Below are positions 1-5,525 of a DNA stretch of 5,525 nt, in pieces. Positions within the stretch are counted from its first letter, which is position 1. Each line of letters opens with the position of its first letter. The position numbers were made by a program, and so were the translations under genes. The stretch is taken from positions 947-6,471 of the forward strand of contig JAOZTV010000181.1 of the NCBI GenBank assembly GCA_029939015.1. Direction: 5' to 3'. Source of the DNA: Candidatus Aminicenantota bacterium. GTDB lineage: Bacteria > Acidobacteriota > Aminicenantia > UBA2199. The notes beneath the pieces are model-generated. The model searched no databases and had not been told where the DNA came from. It worked only from the letters and a program-made list of their open reading frames with translations.

Positions 1-336
1 AGATACTTGATCATTCCAGTTTATTTTTGCCCCCTGTAAAAGCACACCCATGTCAGCGACATGATCTTTAATAGTTATAGTATTACCATTAAAATTATCA
101 TGTTCATAGATTTTAACTATACCATTTCTTATAAGTTTAATTGAAGAAATTTTATCATTCCATTTGATTGATCTTAGACTATTATAATTTTGACCTATCG
201 GAATAAATTTATTCATACCTTGAAAATTAGCATGTTTGTAAATTATAACCCCTGGTATTTCTTCAACACTTTCTAAGTATGTTGGAATTGAAAACAGTAC
301 ATAAATCGCCATAATAAATATAAATATTTTTTTCAT
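1..336 (-). CDS. Secreted beta/gamma-crystallin-domain protein (3' part beyond left edge)
   Basis: The reading frame is open from ATG at 336 to the window edge (112 codons, no stop), so the C-terminus is missing. Residues 1-22 (MKKIFIFIMAIYVLFSIPTY...) look like a Sec signal peptide with no lipobox Cys. From about residue 29 a beta/gamma-crystallin fold is recognisable. There are two Greek-key Y-x6-G signatures (Y33-G40, YKHANFQG; Y77-G84, YEHDNFNG), each followed by the calcium motif N/D-N/D-x-x-S/T-S (NDKISS at 60-65; NDQVS at 108-112, cut by the edge). In microbial members of this family the two motifs of a domain jointly bind two Ca2+ ions, which stabilise the fold. A role as an exported calcium-binding structural, adhesive or stress protein is inference. 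The start is supported by the signal peptide and by an AAGGGGTG ribosome binding site 5 nt upstream. The gene is divergent from the DUF5916 gene. Further domains may follow past the edge. Confidence 0.85.
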   Translation of the reverse strand, partial: MKKIFIFIMAIYVLFSIPTYLESVEEIPGVIIYKHANFQGMNKFIPIGQNYNSLRSIKWNDKISSIKLIRNGIVKIYEHDNFNGNTITIKDHVADMGVLLQGAKINWNDQVS

Positions 337-341
337 TTTTT

Positions 342-349
342 CACCCCTT
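342..349 (-). promoter_or_regulatory. Ribosome binding site of the crystallin-like gene
   Basis: On the minus strand the sequence reads AAGGGGTG, then AAAAA, then ATG. The purine-rich AGGGG core lies about 7 nt from the start codon and is the only convincing Shine-Dalgarno-like element seen before a start in this window. It fixes the start at 336. Confidence 0.65.
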
Positions 350-355
350 AATACT

Positions 356-363
356 ATTATATA
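356..363 (-). promoter_or_regulatory. Possible -10 element for the crystallin-like gene
   Basis: The minus strand reads TATATAAT, containing a perfect TATAAT (361 down to 356) 19 nt before the ATG at 336. A start site about 7 nt downstream would leave a leader of roughly 13 nt that just includes the ribosome binding site. With a 17-nt spacer the -35 hexamer would be GAGATA, which is poor, and TTGATT (374-369) is too close. In DNA this AT-rich a TATAAT can occur by chance. Confidence 0.35.
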
Positions 364-438
364 ACATTAATCAATTAATATCTCACTTTTTTTTAATGAT
401 TTTTAAGTATTTTCAAGATAGACATAAATACATTTCCC

Positions 439-467
439 TTGACTTTGATAGTGATTTTTTTTATTAT
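439..467 (+). promoter_or_regulatory. Predicted sigma70-type promoter of the DUF5916 gene
   Basis: TTGACT at 439-444 and TATTAT at 462-467 are separated by exactly 17 nt. Each hexamer differs from consensus (TTGACA, TATAAT) at one position. A start site 6-8 nt after the -10 falls at about 474-476, directly before the ATG at 477, so the transcript would be leaderless or nearly so. The spacer ends in a T8 run (455-462). The element lies inside the upstream extension of the reading frame (396-476), which argues that the extension is not translated. Confidence 0.5.
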
Positions 468-476
468 CATATTATT

Positions 477-2651
477 ATGAATAACATACGAATAATAACT
501 TGTATTTTTTTAATTCTTATAAATTCTCTTCCAATTTTCTCAAGTACAGATAAAACAAGCATTAAAATTACACCTTTTTTGTCAGATATTGCCCCTATTA
601 TTGATGGTGTCTTAGATGATGCAGTTTGGAAGACAGCATACATATTCAATGATTTCAAAATGATTGAACCAAAAACTGGCATTGATCCGACTGAAAAGAC
701 AGAACTAAAGGTTATTATAACAAGAGATGCAATATACTTTGGAATTAAAAACTATGACAGTGAACCATCAAAGATTAGCATCAACTCACTTGATTATGAC
801 ATAAAAAGTCGATCTAACGATATCATTAAAATATTAATTGATCCTTTTATGGACAAAAGAAATGCCTATGTTTTTTTTGTCAATGCCGGTGGTGCAAGAA
901 CTGATGGTTTGGCATTTGGAGAAAGATTCAGCACCAACTGGGATGGTATCTGGAATGCAAAAGCTAAAATAGATAAAGACGGCTGGAATGCCGAAATAAA
1001 AATACCATTTAAGACACTTTCTTTTAAAAAGGGATTGAAATTTTGGGGATTTAATATCCAGAGATATATACCAAGGAAGATGGAACAGATTAGACTGAGT
1101 GGGATTTCAAAAGATTCTTTTTTTTATGACCCGGGAGTTGCTGCTATATTAGAGGTTCCGGATAATATCAGGCAGGGAAAAGGTATAACCTTTAAAGGTT
1201 ATGGTTCATTAAATAGTATAGGTAGTTTTGATGATCATCTTGATAGAGCAAATAAACTGAATGGAGGTTTTGATATTTATAAAAATTTCACACCTAATCT
1301 CCTTGGAGCATTCAGTTATAATACTGATTTTGCAGACACTGAAGTTGATACAAGAAGAATAAATACTACAAGATTTCCTCTGTTTTTCCCTGAAAAAAGA
1401 AGTTTTTTCCTTGAAGGTTCTGATATCTTCAGTTTTGGAATTGGTCTTAAAAGAAATTTTGTTCCTTTCTTTAGTAGAAAAATAGGCTTATATGACGAAG
1501 AACCAATTCCAATAGCCTTTGGCTCAAAGATAATTGGGAAAATTGGAAACACAAATATTGCATTGCTTGACGTTCAAACAAAATCATTTGGCAATCAGCC
1601 TTCAAAAAATTATTTTGCAGGAAGAGTATATCAAAATATATTCAGTCAAAGCAAGGTCGGAGTAATTTTCACTTCAGGTAATCCAGATGATGAGAGTACC
1701 AATCAATTATATGGAATTGACTTTGTATATTCAACAAGTAAATTTAAAAAAAACAAGAATTTCATAACCGGTGCATGGTTTACATATAATAAAAACAATA
1801 TTGAAAATGGCAAGCACTACGCTTATGGGTTTAAGGTCGATTACCCAAACGACCTATTTGATATTCAGTTTACATATTTATATTTTGGTGATGCATTTGA
1901 GCCAAGCCTTTCTTTTTTATCAAGAAGTGGAGTGCAAAATATCAGTACCGGAATTTCATATCAACCAAGACCTGAGAAAGGTTTTATAGGAAAATATATC
2001 AGACAATTTTTCTTTGAGTTTTACACAAACTTTCACTGGAAACTTAATGGTGCATTGGAAACCATGCGAATTTTTACTGCACCAATAAATTTCAGGACAG
2101 AAAATGGCGAGCATATTGAATTTAATATTATGCCTAATATTGATGTACTTGATGAGAGTTTTGAAATTTCAGATGGAATTATCATTCCACAAGGCAGATA
2201 TAATTTCTTAAGATATAGATTTGAATACTCAACTTCTTCATACAAAATGATAAAGTTTGACATTGGTTATAAATTTGGAGATTATTATAATGGCAAACTT
2301 AACCAGCTTGAACTTGGTTTGAATTTTAAGCTCCACGGAAATATAAACACGGCTTTACAGGCTGAATTTATTAGAGGGAAATTCCCTGAAGGTGATTTTG
2401 CCGAGAACTTATATAGATTAAAGCTTGATTTTTATCTAAACCCTGACCTTGGTCTTTTAAACTTCATTCAATACGATGATGTTAGTGAAGAGTTGGGTAT
2501 AAACACAAGAATTGTATGGAGAATTTCTCCGGGCAATACTCTTTATCTTGTATATAATAAAAGCTGGGAAAGAAGATGGGACCCAATATCAAGGTTTTAT
2601 CCATTTTCTGACAAAGGAACAATTAAACTACAATTTAGTATTAGACCTTAA
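477..2651 (+). CDS. CBM9-like / DUF5916 exported beta-barrel protein
   Basis: This 724-residue protein has the two-part layout of the DUF5916 family. Residues 1-23 (MNNIRIITCIFLILINSLP...) form a signal peptide. Residues about 40-225 are a CBM9-like beta-sandwich, with IDGVLDDAVW at 42-51 and the family-typical FFVNAGGARTDG at 133-144. Residues about 240-724 are a DUF5916 region rich in alternating aromatic/polar strands, as in an outer-membrane barrel. Its diagnostic block is at 282-314 (NTDFADTEVD, then RFPLFFPEKR and FFLEG), and the C-terminal part is YNKSWERRWDP...FSIRP. The family's function is unknown; a surface role in carbohydrate or polymer binding is inference. The frame is open back to an ATG at 396, but that would put 27 extra residues before the signal peptide and overlap the promoter, so 477 is preferred. 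No Shine-Dalgarno is visible. The gene is divergent from the crystallin-like gene, convergent with the kinase, and intact. Confidence 0.88.
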   Translation: MNNIRIITCIFLILINSLPIFSSTDKTSIKITPFLSDIAPIIDGVLDDAVWKTAYIFNDFKMIEPKTGIDPTEKTELKVIITRDAIYFGIKNYDSEPSKISINSLDYDIKSRSNDIIKILIDPFMDKRNAYVFFVNAGGARTDGLAFGERFSTNWDGIWNAKAKIDKDGWNAEIKIPFKTLSFKKGLKFWGFNIQRYIPRKMEQIRLSGISKDSFFYDPGVAAILEVPDNIRQGKGITFKGYGSLNSIGSFDDHLDRANKLNGGFDIYKNFTPNLLGAFSYNTDFADTEVDTRRINTTRFPLFFPEKRSFFLEGSDIFSFGIGLKRNFVPFFSRKIGLYDEEPIPIAFGSKIIGKIGNTNIALLDVQTKSFGNQPSKNYFAGRVYQNIFSQSKVGVIFTSGNPDDESTNQLYGIDFVYSTSKFKKNKNFITGAWFTYNKNNIENGKHYAYGFKVDYPNDLFDIQFTYLYFGDAFEPSLSFLSRSGVQNISTGISYQPRPEKGFIGKYIRQFFFEFYTNFHWKLNGALETMRIFTAPINFRTENGEHIEFNIMPNIDVLDESFEISDGIIIPQGRYNFLRYRFEYSTSSYKMIKFDIGYKFGDYYNGKLNQLELGLNFKLHGNINTALQAEFIRGKFPEGDFAENLYRLKLDFYLNPDLGLLNFIQYDDVSEELGINTRIVWRISPGNTLYLVYNKSWERRWDPISRFYPFSDKGTIKLQFSIRP

Positions 2652-2666
2652 TCTGGCACAGCCAGA
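2652..2666. repeat. Small perfect hairpin abutting the DUF5916 stop codon
   Basis: TCTGGC-ACA-GCCAGA forms a 6-bp perfect stem with a 3-nt loop, beginning on the first base after the TAA at 2649-2651. There is no T tract after it, so it is not a canonical intrinsic terminator. It could act as a 3'-end stabiliser or a ribosome-proximal processing barrier, but this is inference. Confidence 0.55.
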
Positions 2667-2677
2667 GCCAAAACTAT

Positions 2678-2765
2678 ATAGGCAAGGAGGCAGAGAGGCA
2701 AAGAGTTAAAAACTTAAAAGATGTCCAATATGTCTAACTCTCTGCCTCCTTGCCTCTCTGCCTAT
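2678..2765. repeat. Octamer-built inverted repeat between convergent genes
   Basis: Two 31-nt arms (2678-2708 and 2735-2765) are reverse complements at 26 of 31 positions around a 26-nt spacer. Each arm is made of three purine-rich octamers plus AGTTA. The left arm reads AGGCAAGG, AGGCAGAG, AGGCAAAG. The right arm, on the minus strand, reads AGGCAGAG, AGGCAAGG, AGGCAGAG. Shifting the arms by one octamer gives a perfect 18-bp stem (2680-2697 with 2738-2755). Lying between two converging genes, it may serve as a bidirectional transcript end, although neither side has a clear T tract. It is far more GC-rich and lower in complexity than its surroundings, which suggests a dispersed genomic repeat. 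Copy number cannot be seen from one window. Confidence 0.8.
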
Positions 2766-2772
2766 TTGCCTT

Positions 2773-2788
2773 CGTTATGGTCTTAACG
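2773..2788. repeat. Small inverted repeat CGTTA-N6-TAACG
   Basis: CGTTA (2773-2777) and TAACG (2784-2788) flank a 6-nt loop. It touches the next hairpin (2789-2801) directly, so the two would stack in a transcript running out of the kinase gene. The stem is short (5 bp) and no T run follows, so a terminator role is unproven. Confidence 0.4.
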
Positions 2789-2801
2789 GCACTGTAAGTG
2801 C
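2789..2801. repeat. Small hairpin abutting the kinase stop codon
   Basis: The minus strand reads GCACT-TAC-AGTGC, a 5-bp perfect stem with a 3-nt loop. It starts on the first base after the kinase TAA (2804-2802) and mirrors the hairpin directly after the stop codon of the convergent gene. No T tract is present, so this is a possible 3'-end structure rather than a clear intrinsic terminator. Confidence 0.45.
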
Positions 2802-3878
2802 TTAAAGTGCTTTGCTTTCAATAAAAAAGGTTTTGATTATATTAATAAAATAATTTATTTTATCTTTAACTGGATTATCTATTAAGATTAAAGCTAGAAC
2901 AATCAGGGATAGCCCAAGGGCGAACCAGAAAATTGTTTTATTTTTCTTTTTTTTCCCCCTTTTTTTCTTTGATAAACGCTTCTTAATATTCTTTTCTGTA
3001 TGAATGGTTTTTTCAGTCTGCTTTTTTCTTTTCTTTAATTTAACTTCCCTTGATAACTTCATATCACCGCTATTAACATTCAAAAGGTCTTTTATTATTT
3101 GAAATAATTCAGTTTTGGTTTTAACTCTTTTTTTCTTATCTTTTTCCATCATTCTATCAATTAAGTATTGATAAGGTCTGTTTTTACCCTTTAATTCTGG
3201 AATTGGTTCTTTGAGGTGTTTCATTGCTATGCCAAAAATATCATTTGCAGTGTATGGGATTTTTCCAGTCAACATTTCAAATAAAACAACTCCAAGTGAA
3301 TAAATATCAGACCTTCCATCAAGTCTTTCAGCATTGCATTGCTCCGGACTCATATACTGTGGTGTTCCAATTGAGACTCCTGTCTTAGTCAGTCTGGTTT
3401 TTGCTCCAACATATTTTGCAATCCCAAAATCAAGTAATACTGGCGAACCATCCTTTCTGAACATTATATTATCAGGCTTAATATCTCTATGAATAACATT
3501 GTTTTTATGTGCATAGAATAATGCATCAGATATTGTTAAAACAGTATGAAGAGCATTTTCGGGGTTAATCTTACCTGATTTTTGCAGTCTATCCTTTAAA
3601 CTCTCTGAAAGATACTCCATTGCAATATAATAATAATTATCATGCTTTCCAATATCATAAATTGATACAATATTCGGATGGTTCAATTTTGATAGGGCTC
3701 TGGCTTCTTTAATAAATCGCTTTGATAGTCTTGGATTATCAATAGTATCAAGATTAAGGACTTTTATAGCAATTTTTCTATTTAATTTTACCTGAATGCA
3801 TTCAAAAACGGAGGCCATTCCTCCCTGACCAAGTTTTTTTTTTATCTTATAACCGGGGATTTCAGGAAATTTTGTCAT
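2802..3878 (-). CDS. Membrane-anchored Hanks-type Ser/Thr protein kinase without PASTA domains
   Basis: This 358-residue protein carries every catalytic landmark of an active PknB-like RD kinase. These are the Gly-rich loop GQGGMASV (17-24), the ATP lysine K39 (AIKV), the helix-C glutamate E58, the catalytic loop HRDIKPDN (130-137), the DFG motif (150-152), GTPQYMSPE (171-179), DIYSLG (191-196) and R251. The kinase domain spans about 10-268. Residues 276-314 are extremely Lys/Arg-rich, then one membrane helix (315-333) and about 25 residues on the far side, with no PASTA or other sensor domain. It should phosphorylate Ser/Thr on cytoplasmic targets; the ligand and substrates are unknown. It starts 8 nt after the barrel gene's stop with no Shine-Dalgarno, which suggests translational coupling in one operon. 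The A10 run (3834-3843) and the A7-G5-A8 tract before the membrane helix are unusual and could shift the frame. Confidence 0.95.
   Translation of the reverse strand: MTKFPEIPGYKIKKKLGQGGMASVFECIQVKLNRKIAIKVLNLDTIDNPRLSKRFIKEARALSKLNHPNIVSIYDIGKHDNYYYIAMEYLSESLKDRLQKSGKINPENALHTVLTISDALFYAHKNNVIHRDIKPDNIMFRKDGSPVLLDFGIAKYVGAKTRLTKTGVSIGTPQYMSPEQCNAERLDGRSDIYSLGVVLFEMLTGKIPYTANDIFGIAMKHLKEPIPELKGKNRPYQYLIDRMMEKDKKKRVKTKTELFQIIKDLLNVNSGDMKLSREVKLKKRKKQTEKTIHTEKNIKKRLSKKKRGKKKKNKTIFWFALGLSLIVLALILIDNPVKDKINYFINIIKTFFIESKAL
2938..2966 (-). other. Candidate -1 frameshift site (A AAA AAG) in the kinase gene
   Basis: Reading the minus strand, codons 305-311 form an A7-G5-A8 tract ending AAA AAA AAG. 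This contains the in-frame slippery heptamer A AAA AAG (2952-2946), the same heptamer used in E. coli dnaX. After a -1 slip the next codons are GAA, AAA and TAA (stop at 2940-2938), giving a 313-aa protein that ends just before the membrane helix. AGGGGG (2960-2955) lies directly upstream and is Shine-Dalgarno-like, but it is closer than the spacing known to favour -1 shifting. Only a weak downstream stem (about 2926-2907) is visible. Use as a frameshift signal is therefore a hypothesis. Confidence 0.3.
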
Positions 3879-3886
3879 TTTTTAGG

Positions 3887-5525
3887 TTAAAATTTCACAG
3901 ATAACGAAAGTCTTATACTTCTTGGTATCTGTAACTCAGCAGCAAATCTATCTTTTTCATCTGTAAAAACCATTTCTGAAAGTTCATAACCAACATCAAA
4001 TATATTGAAAAAAGAAAAGCCTAAATTAAACTCAAATCTGTCAACATTAAATTTATAATTTATCTTAATATTTACATCTGCAAGATAATCCTCTCTTGGA
4101 CCACCCTTTTTTCCCTTGCTATCTTCACCCTTAATTGTTTTATAATAGATAACCCATTGGTTATAGTCATTTGACATCTTCATAAATGTAAATGGATTAC
4201 CATCTCTATATTTTAAGTTCAATCCAATAGAAAAATTCTTAAATAAGAACAAACCATAACTTAATTTTGATACAAATCCACGTTCTCCATCGAGCCTTCC
4301 AAATCCATTACGCCAAGTATTAGGATTAGCCATCGATTCATCAATTATTCCAATATCGTTATTATAACCATTACCAAAGCTCGTATTACCCATTCCCATA
4401 TGTGCTAAGAAAGAAAATGAAAAAAACCACTTTTGTTCTTTTTTGCCAATAAAATTTATAAGTAATTGAAGTGAGAAAGGATCATCCTCTAAAGTTGAAT
4501 TATTTAAATAATAGTCTTTAAATGGTTTATCAAAATAATAAAGACCTTCATTCCCACCTTTATAAAAACCATATTCCTTGTCAAAATTAACCCAGAAACT
4601 ATTTTTTACTCTCTTATATATACCCTTTACAAATAATCTATAATTCTTTGAAAGTTTTGTATTGAGAGATACAAGCAACCTCTCATTCTTCGGGGCTTTA
4701 ATATCGGCACTCACAAAATGATATTTACCTCCAGAATAGCCATAAACGCTTCCTCTTTCATTCTCCTGAAATGCCATATCTCCATTTCTATCATTCCAAA
4801 ATGAGTAAATAGATGTAGGACTATTTGGTTCGGCAAATCCTGACACATTAGTTCTGATATCAAGAGCAGACAAACCATAAGAGATAAGAATAGAGGTTGA
4901 ACTTTTTGGAAAAAGCAATACACCTACATCGTAGTATGGTGCAAAAAACGACAGATTAATATCACTGTCAAAGGATAAATCAGACTTTTGTAAATACAAT
5001 TTTCCATAAAGTTCTAAGGAATCTGATAATTTAAACTCAGCCATTAAACCAAATTTAAGGTTTAGATTATTATTCATATAGGGTGTTCCACTTTCCCATT
5101 CTCTAATTAAATATGAAGTTTTATTAACATTGAAAAGATTATAATCATTAACCTCTTCCCAGGCTTCATTTTTAGAATATTTCAAATCAGCAAAAGCCTT
5201 CAATCTAAATTGCTCAGATCCTGATATATTTATTGGAATATTTAACTTTGAAAAAAGTGTCGTTGCCCTGAACTCACCATATTCAGACGGCATAATAAAA
5301 CCTGAGCCATCATTATCCATAAGATCTTTTGAATAATTTTGAGTAAACGGCTCTTTTTCTTCGTTTTCATACATAAACCAGACAGCAAGATCAAAAACAT
5401 TCTTTTTAAGTCTAAAACCTGCCATTACCGACATTCTTTTTAAATCTGTCGTTTCCTGTGGGTAAACTCCAAGCTCTGCATTAACATTTGACCTGTCAAT
5501 ATTATTAAAAACTGAGAAAGCCTCT
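3887..5525 (-). CDS. TonB-dependent-receptor-like outer-membrane barrel (5' part beyond right edge)
   Basis: The frame stays open from 5434 to the right edge (30 more codons, EAFSVFNNID...), continuous in barrel character, so the gene is partial. At least 545 C-terminal residues are visible, and the ATG at 5434 is internal. The segment shows amphipathic strands with Tyr/Phe/Trp girdles. It has receptor-type features: ANPNTWRNGFGRLDGERGF followed by KYRDGNPFTF, and a C-terminal end with FNIFDVGYE, IPRSIRLSLSVKF and a terminal Phe, the usual barrel-assembly signal. These resemble Oar-like and Bacteroidota TonB-dependent receptors. The plug, TonB box and any carboxypeptidase-like N-terminal domain would lie outside the window, and the substrate cannot be told. 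Two EF-hand-like loops, DNDGSGFIMPSE (5317-5282) and DRNGDMAFQENE (4792-4757), suggest calcium binding in surface loops. It is followed after 8 nt by the kinase gene, so the two are probably co-transcribed. Confidence 0.8.
   Translation of the reverse strand, partial: EAFSVFNNIDRSNVNAELGVYPQETTDLKRMSVMAGFRLKKNVFDLAVWFMYENEEKEPFTQNYSKDLMDNDGSGFIMPSEYGEFRATTLFSKLNIPINISGSEQFRLKAFADLKYSKNEAWEEVNDYNLFNVNKTSYLIREWESGTPYMNNNLNLKFGLMAEFKLSDSLELYGKLYLQKSDLSFDSDINLSFFAPYYDVGVLLFPKSSTSILISYGLSALDIRTNVSGFAEPNSPTSIYSFWNDRNGDMAFQENERGSVYGYSGGKYHFVSADIKAPKNERLLVSLNTKLSKNYRLFVKGIYKRVKNSFWVNFDKEYGFYKGGNEGLYYFDKPFKDYYLNNSTLEDDPFSLQLLINFIGKKEQKWFFSFSFLAHMGMGNTSFGNGYNNDIGIIDESMANPNTWRNGFGRLDGERGFVSKLSYGLFLFKNFSIGLNLKYRDGNPFTFMKMSNDYNQWVIYYKTIKGEDSKGKKGGPREDYLADVNIKINYKFNVDRFEFNLGFSFFNIFDVGYELSEMVFTDEKDRFAAELQIPRSIRLSLSVKF

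Noticed and set aside
396..476. ATG at 396 as start of the DUF5916 gene, adding 27 residues
   Set aside because: It would bury the signal peptide behind a charged, aromatic stretch, overlaps the best promoter and has no ribosome binding site; the ATG at 477 begins a normal signal peptide.
1316..2263. Minus-strand open frames within the DUF5916 gene
   Set aside because: They lie fully antisense to a well-supported coding region and show no recognisable domain or start signal.
2512..2709. Plus-strand open frame running from the DUF5916 3' end into the octamer repeat
   Set aside because: It overlaps a well-supported gene in another frame, has no ribosome binding site and its tail translates only the repeat.
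2680..2763. CRISPR-like array
   Set aside because: The repeat units are contiguous octamers in two inverted arms, with no regularly spaced unique spacers and no cas genes.
2652..2801. Intrinsic rho-independent terminators for the two convergent genes
   Set aside because: Several hairpins exist but none is followed by a run of T on the relevant strand, so they are listed as repeats only.
3799..3824. Internal start of the kinase at Met21, preceded by a GGGAGGA sequence
   Set aside because: The Shine-Dalgarno-like bases touch the ATG with no spacing and simply encode the Gly-rich loop, which an internal start would destroy.
5432..5434. ATG at 5434 as the true start of the receptor gene
   Set aside because: The same frame continues to the window edge without a stop and with barrel-like sequence, and 5434 has no signal peptide, so this Met is internal.

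Overview
The window is strongly AT-rich and looks like a Gram-negative bacterium. It encodes a TonB-dependent-receptor-type outer-membrane barrel, a second large exported barrel protein of the CBM9-like/DUF5916 type, a membrane-anchored Hanks-type Ser/Thr kinase, and a secreted beta/gamma-crystallin-like protein. This mix is familiar from the FCB superphylum (Bacteroidota, Ignavibacteria, Cloacimonadota, Marinimicrobia and similar) and from Acidobacteriota/Aminicenantes-like lineages. The sequence alone does not decide between them, and no phage, IS, CRISPR or RNA gene is visible.

Layout, left to right. Positions 1-336 (minus) hold the N-terminal 112 codons of a secreted beta/gamma-crystallin-domain protein cut by the left edge. 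A 140-nt divergent intergenic region (337-476) follows. On its minus side it carries a good ribosome binding site and a possible -10. On its plus side it carries a good sigma70-type promoter (TTGACT-N17-TATTAT) ending only about 10 nt before the ATG of the next gene. Positions 477-2651 (plus) encode a 724-aa DUF5916-type protein. Positions 2652-2801 separate two convergent genes and are packed with inverted repeats, the main one built from AGGCARRG-like octamers. Positions 2802-3878 (minus) encode the kinase. Positions 3887-5525 (minus) encode the C-terminal 545 residues of a TonB-dependent-receptor-like protein whose start lies beyond the right edge. The barrel and kinase genes are 8 nt apart and form one operon.

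All four genes appear to concern the cell envelope. A recurring theme is calcium. The crystallin-like protein has the N/D-N/D-x-x-S-S calcium motif, and the receptor barrel has two EF-hand-like loops. The kinase gene has two unusual homopolymer regions: an A10 run at codons 12-15, and an A7-G5-A8 tract containing an in-frame A AAA AAG slippery heptamer just before the membrane segment. A -1 shift there meets a stop after two codons and would give a soluble kinase. That arrangement resembles dnaX and is the most testable new idea in the window. No complete novel defence or mobile system is visible.
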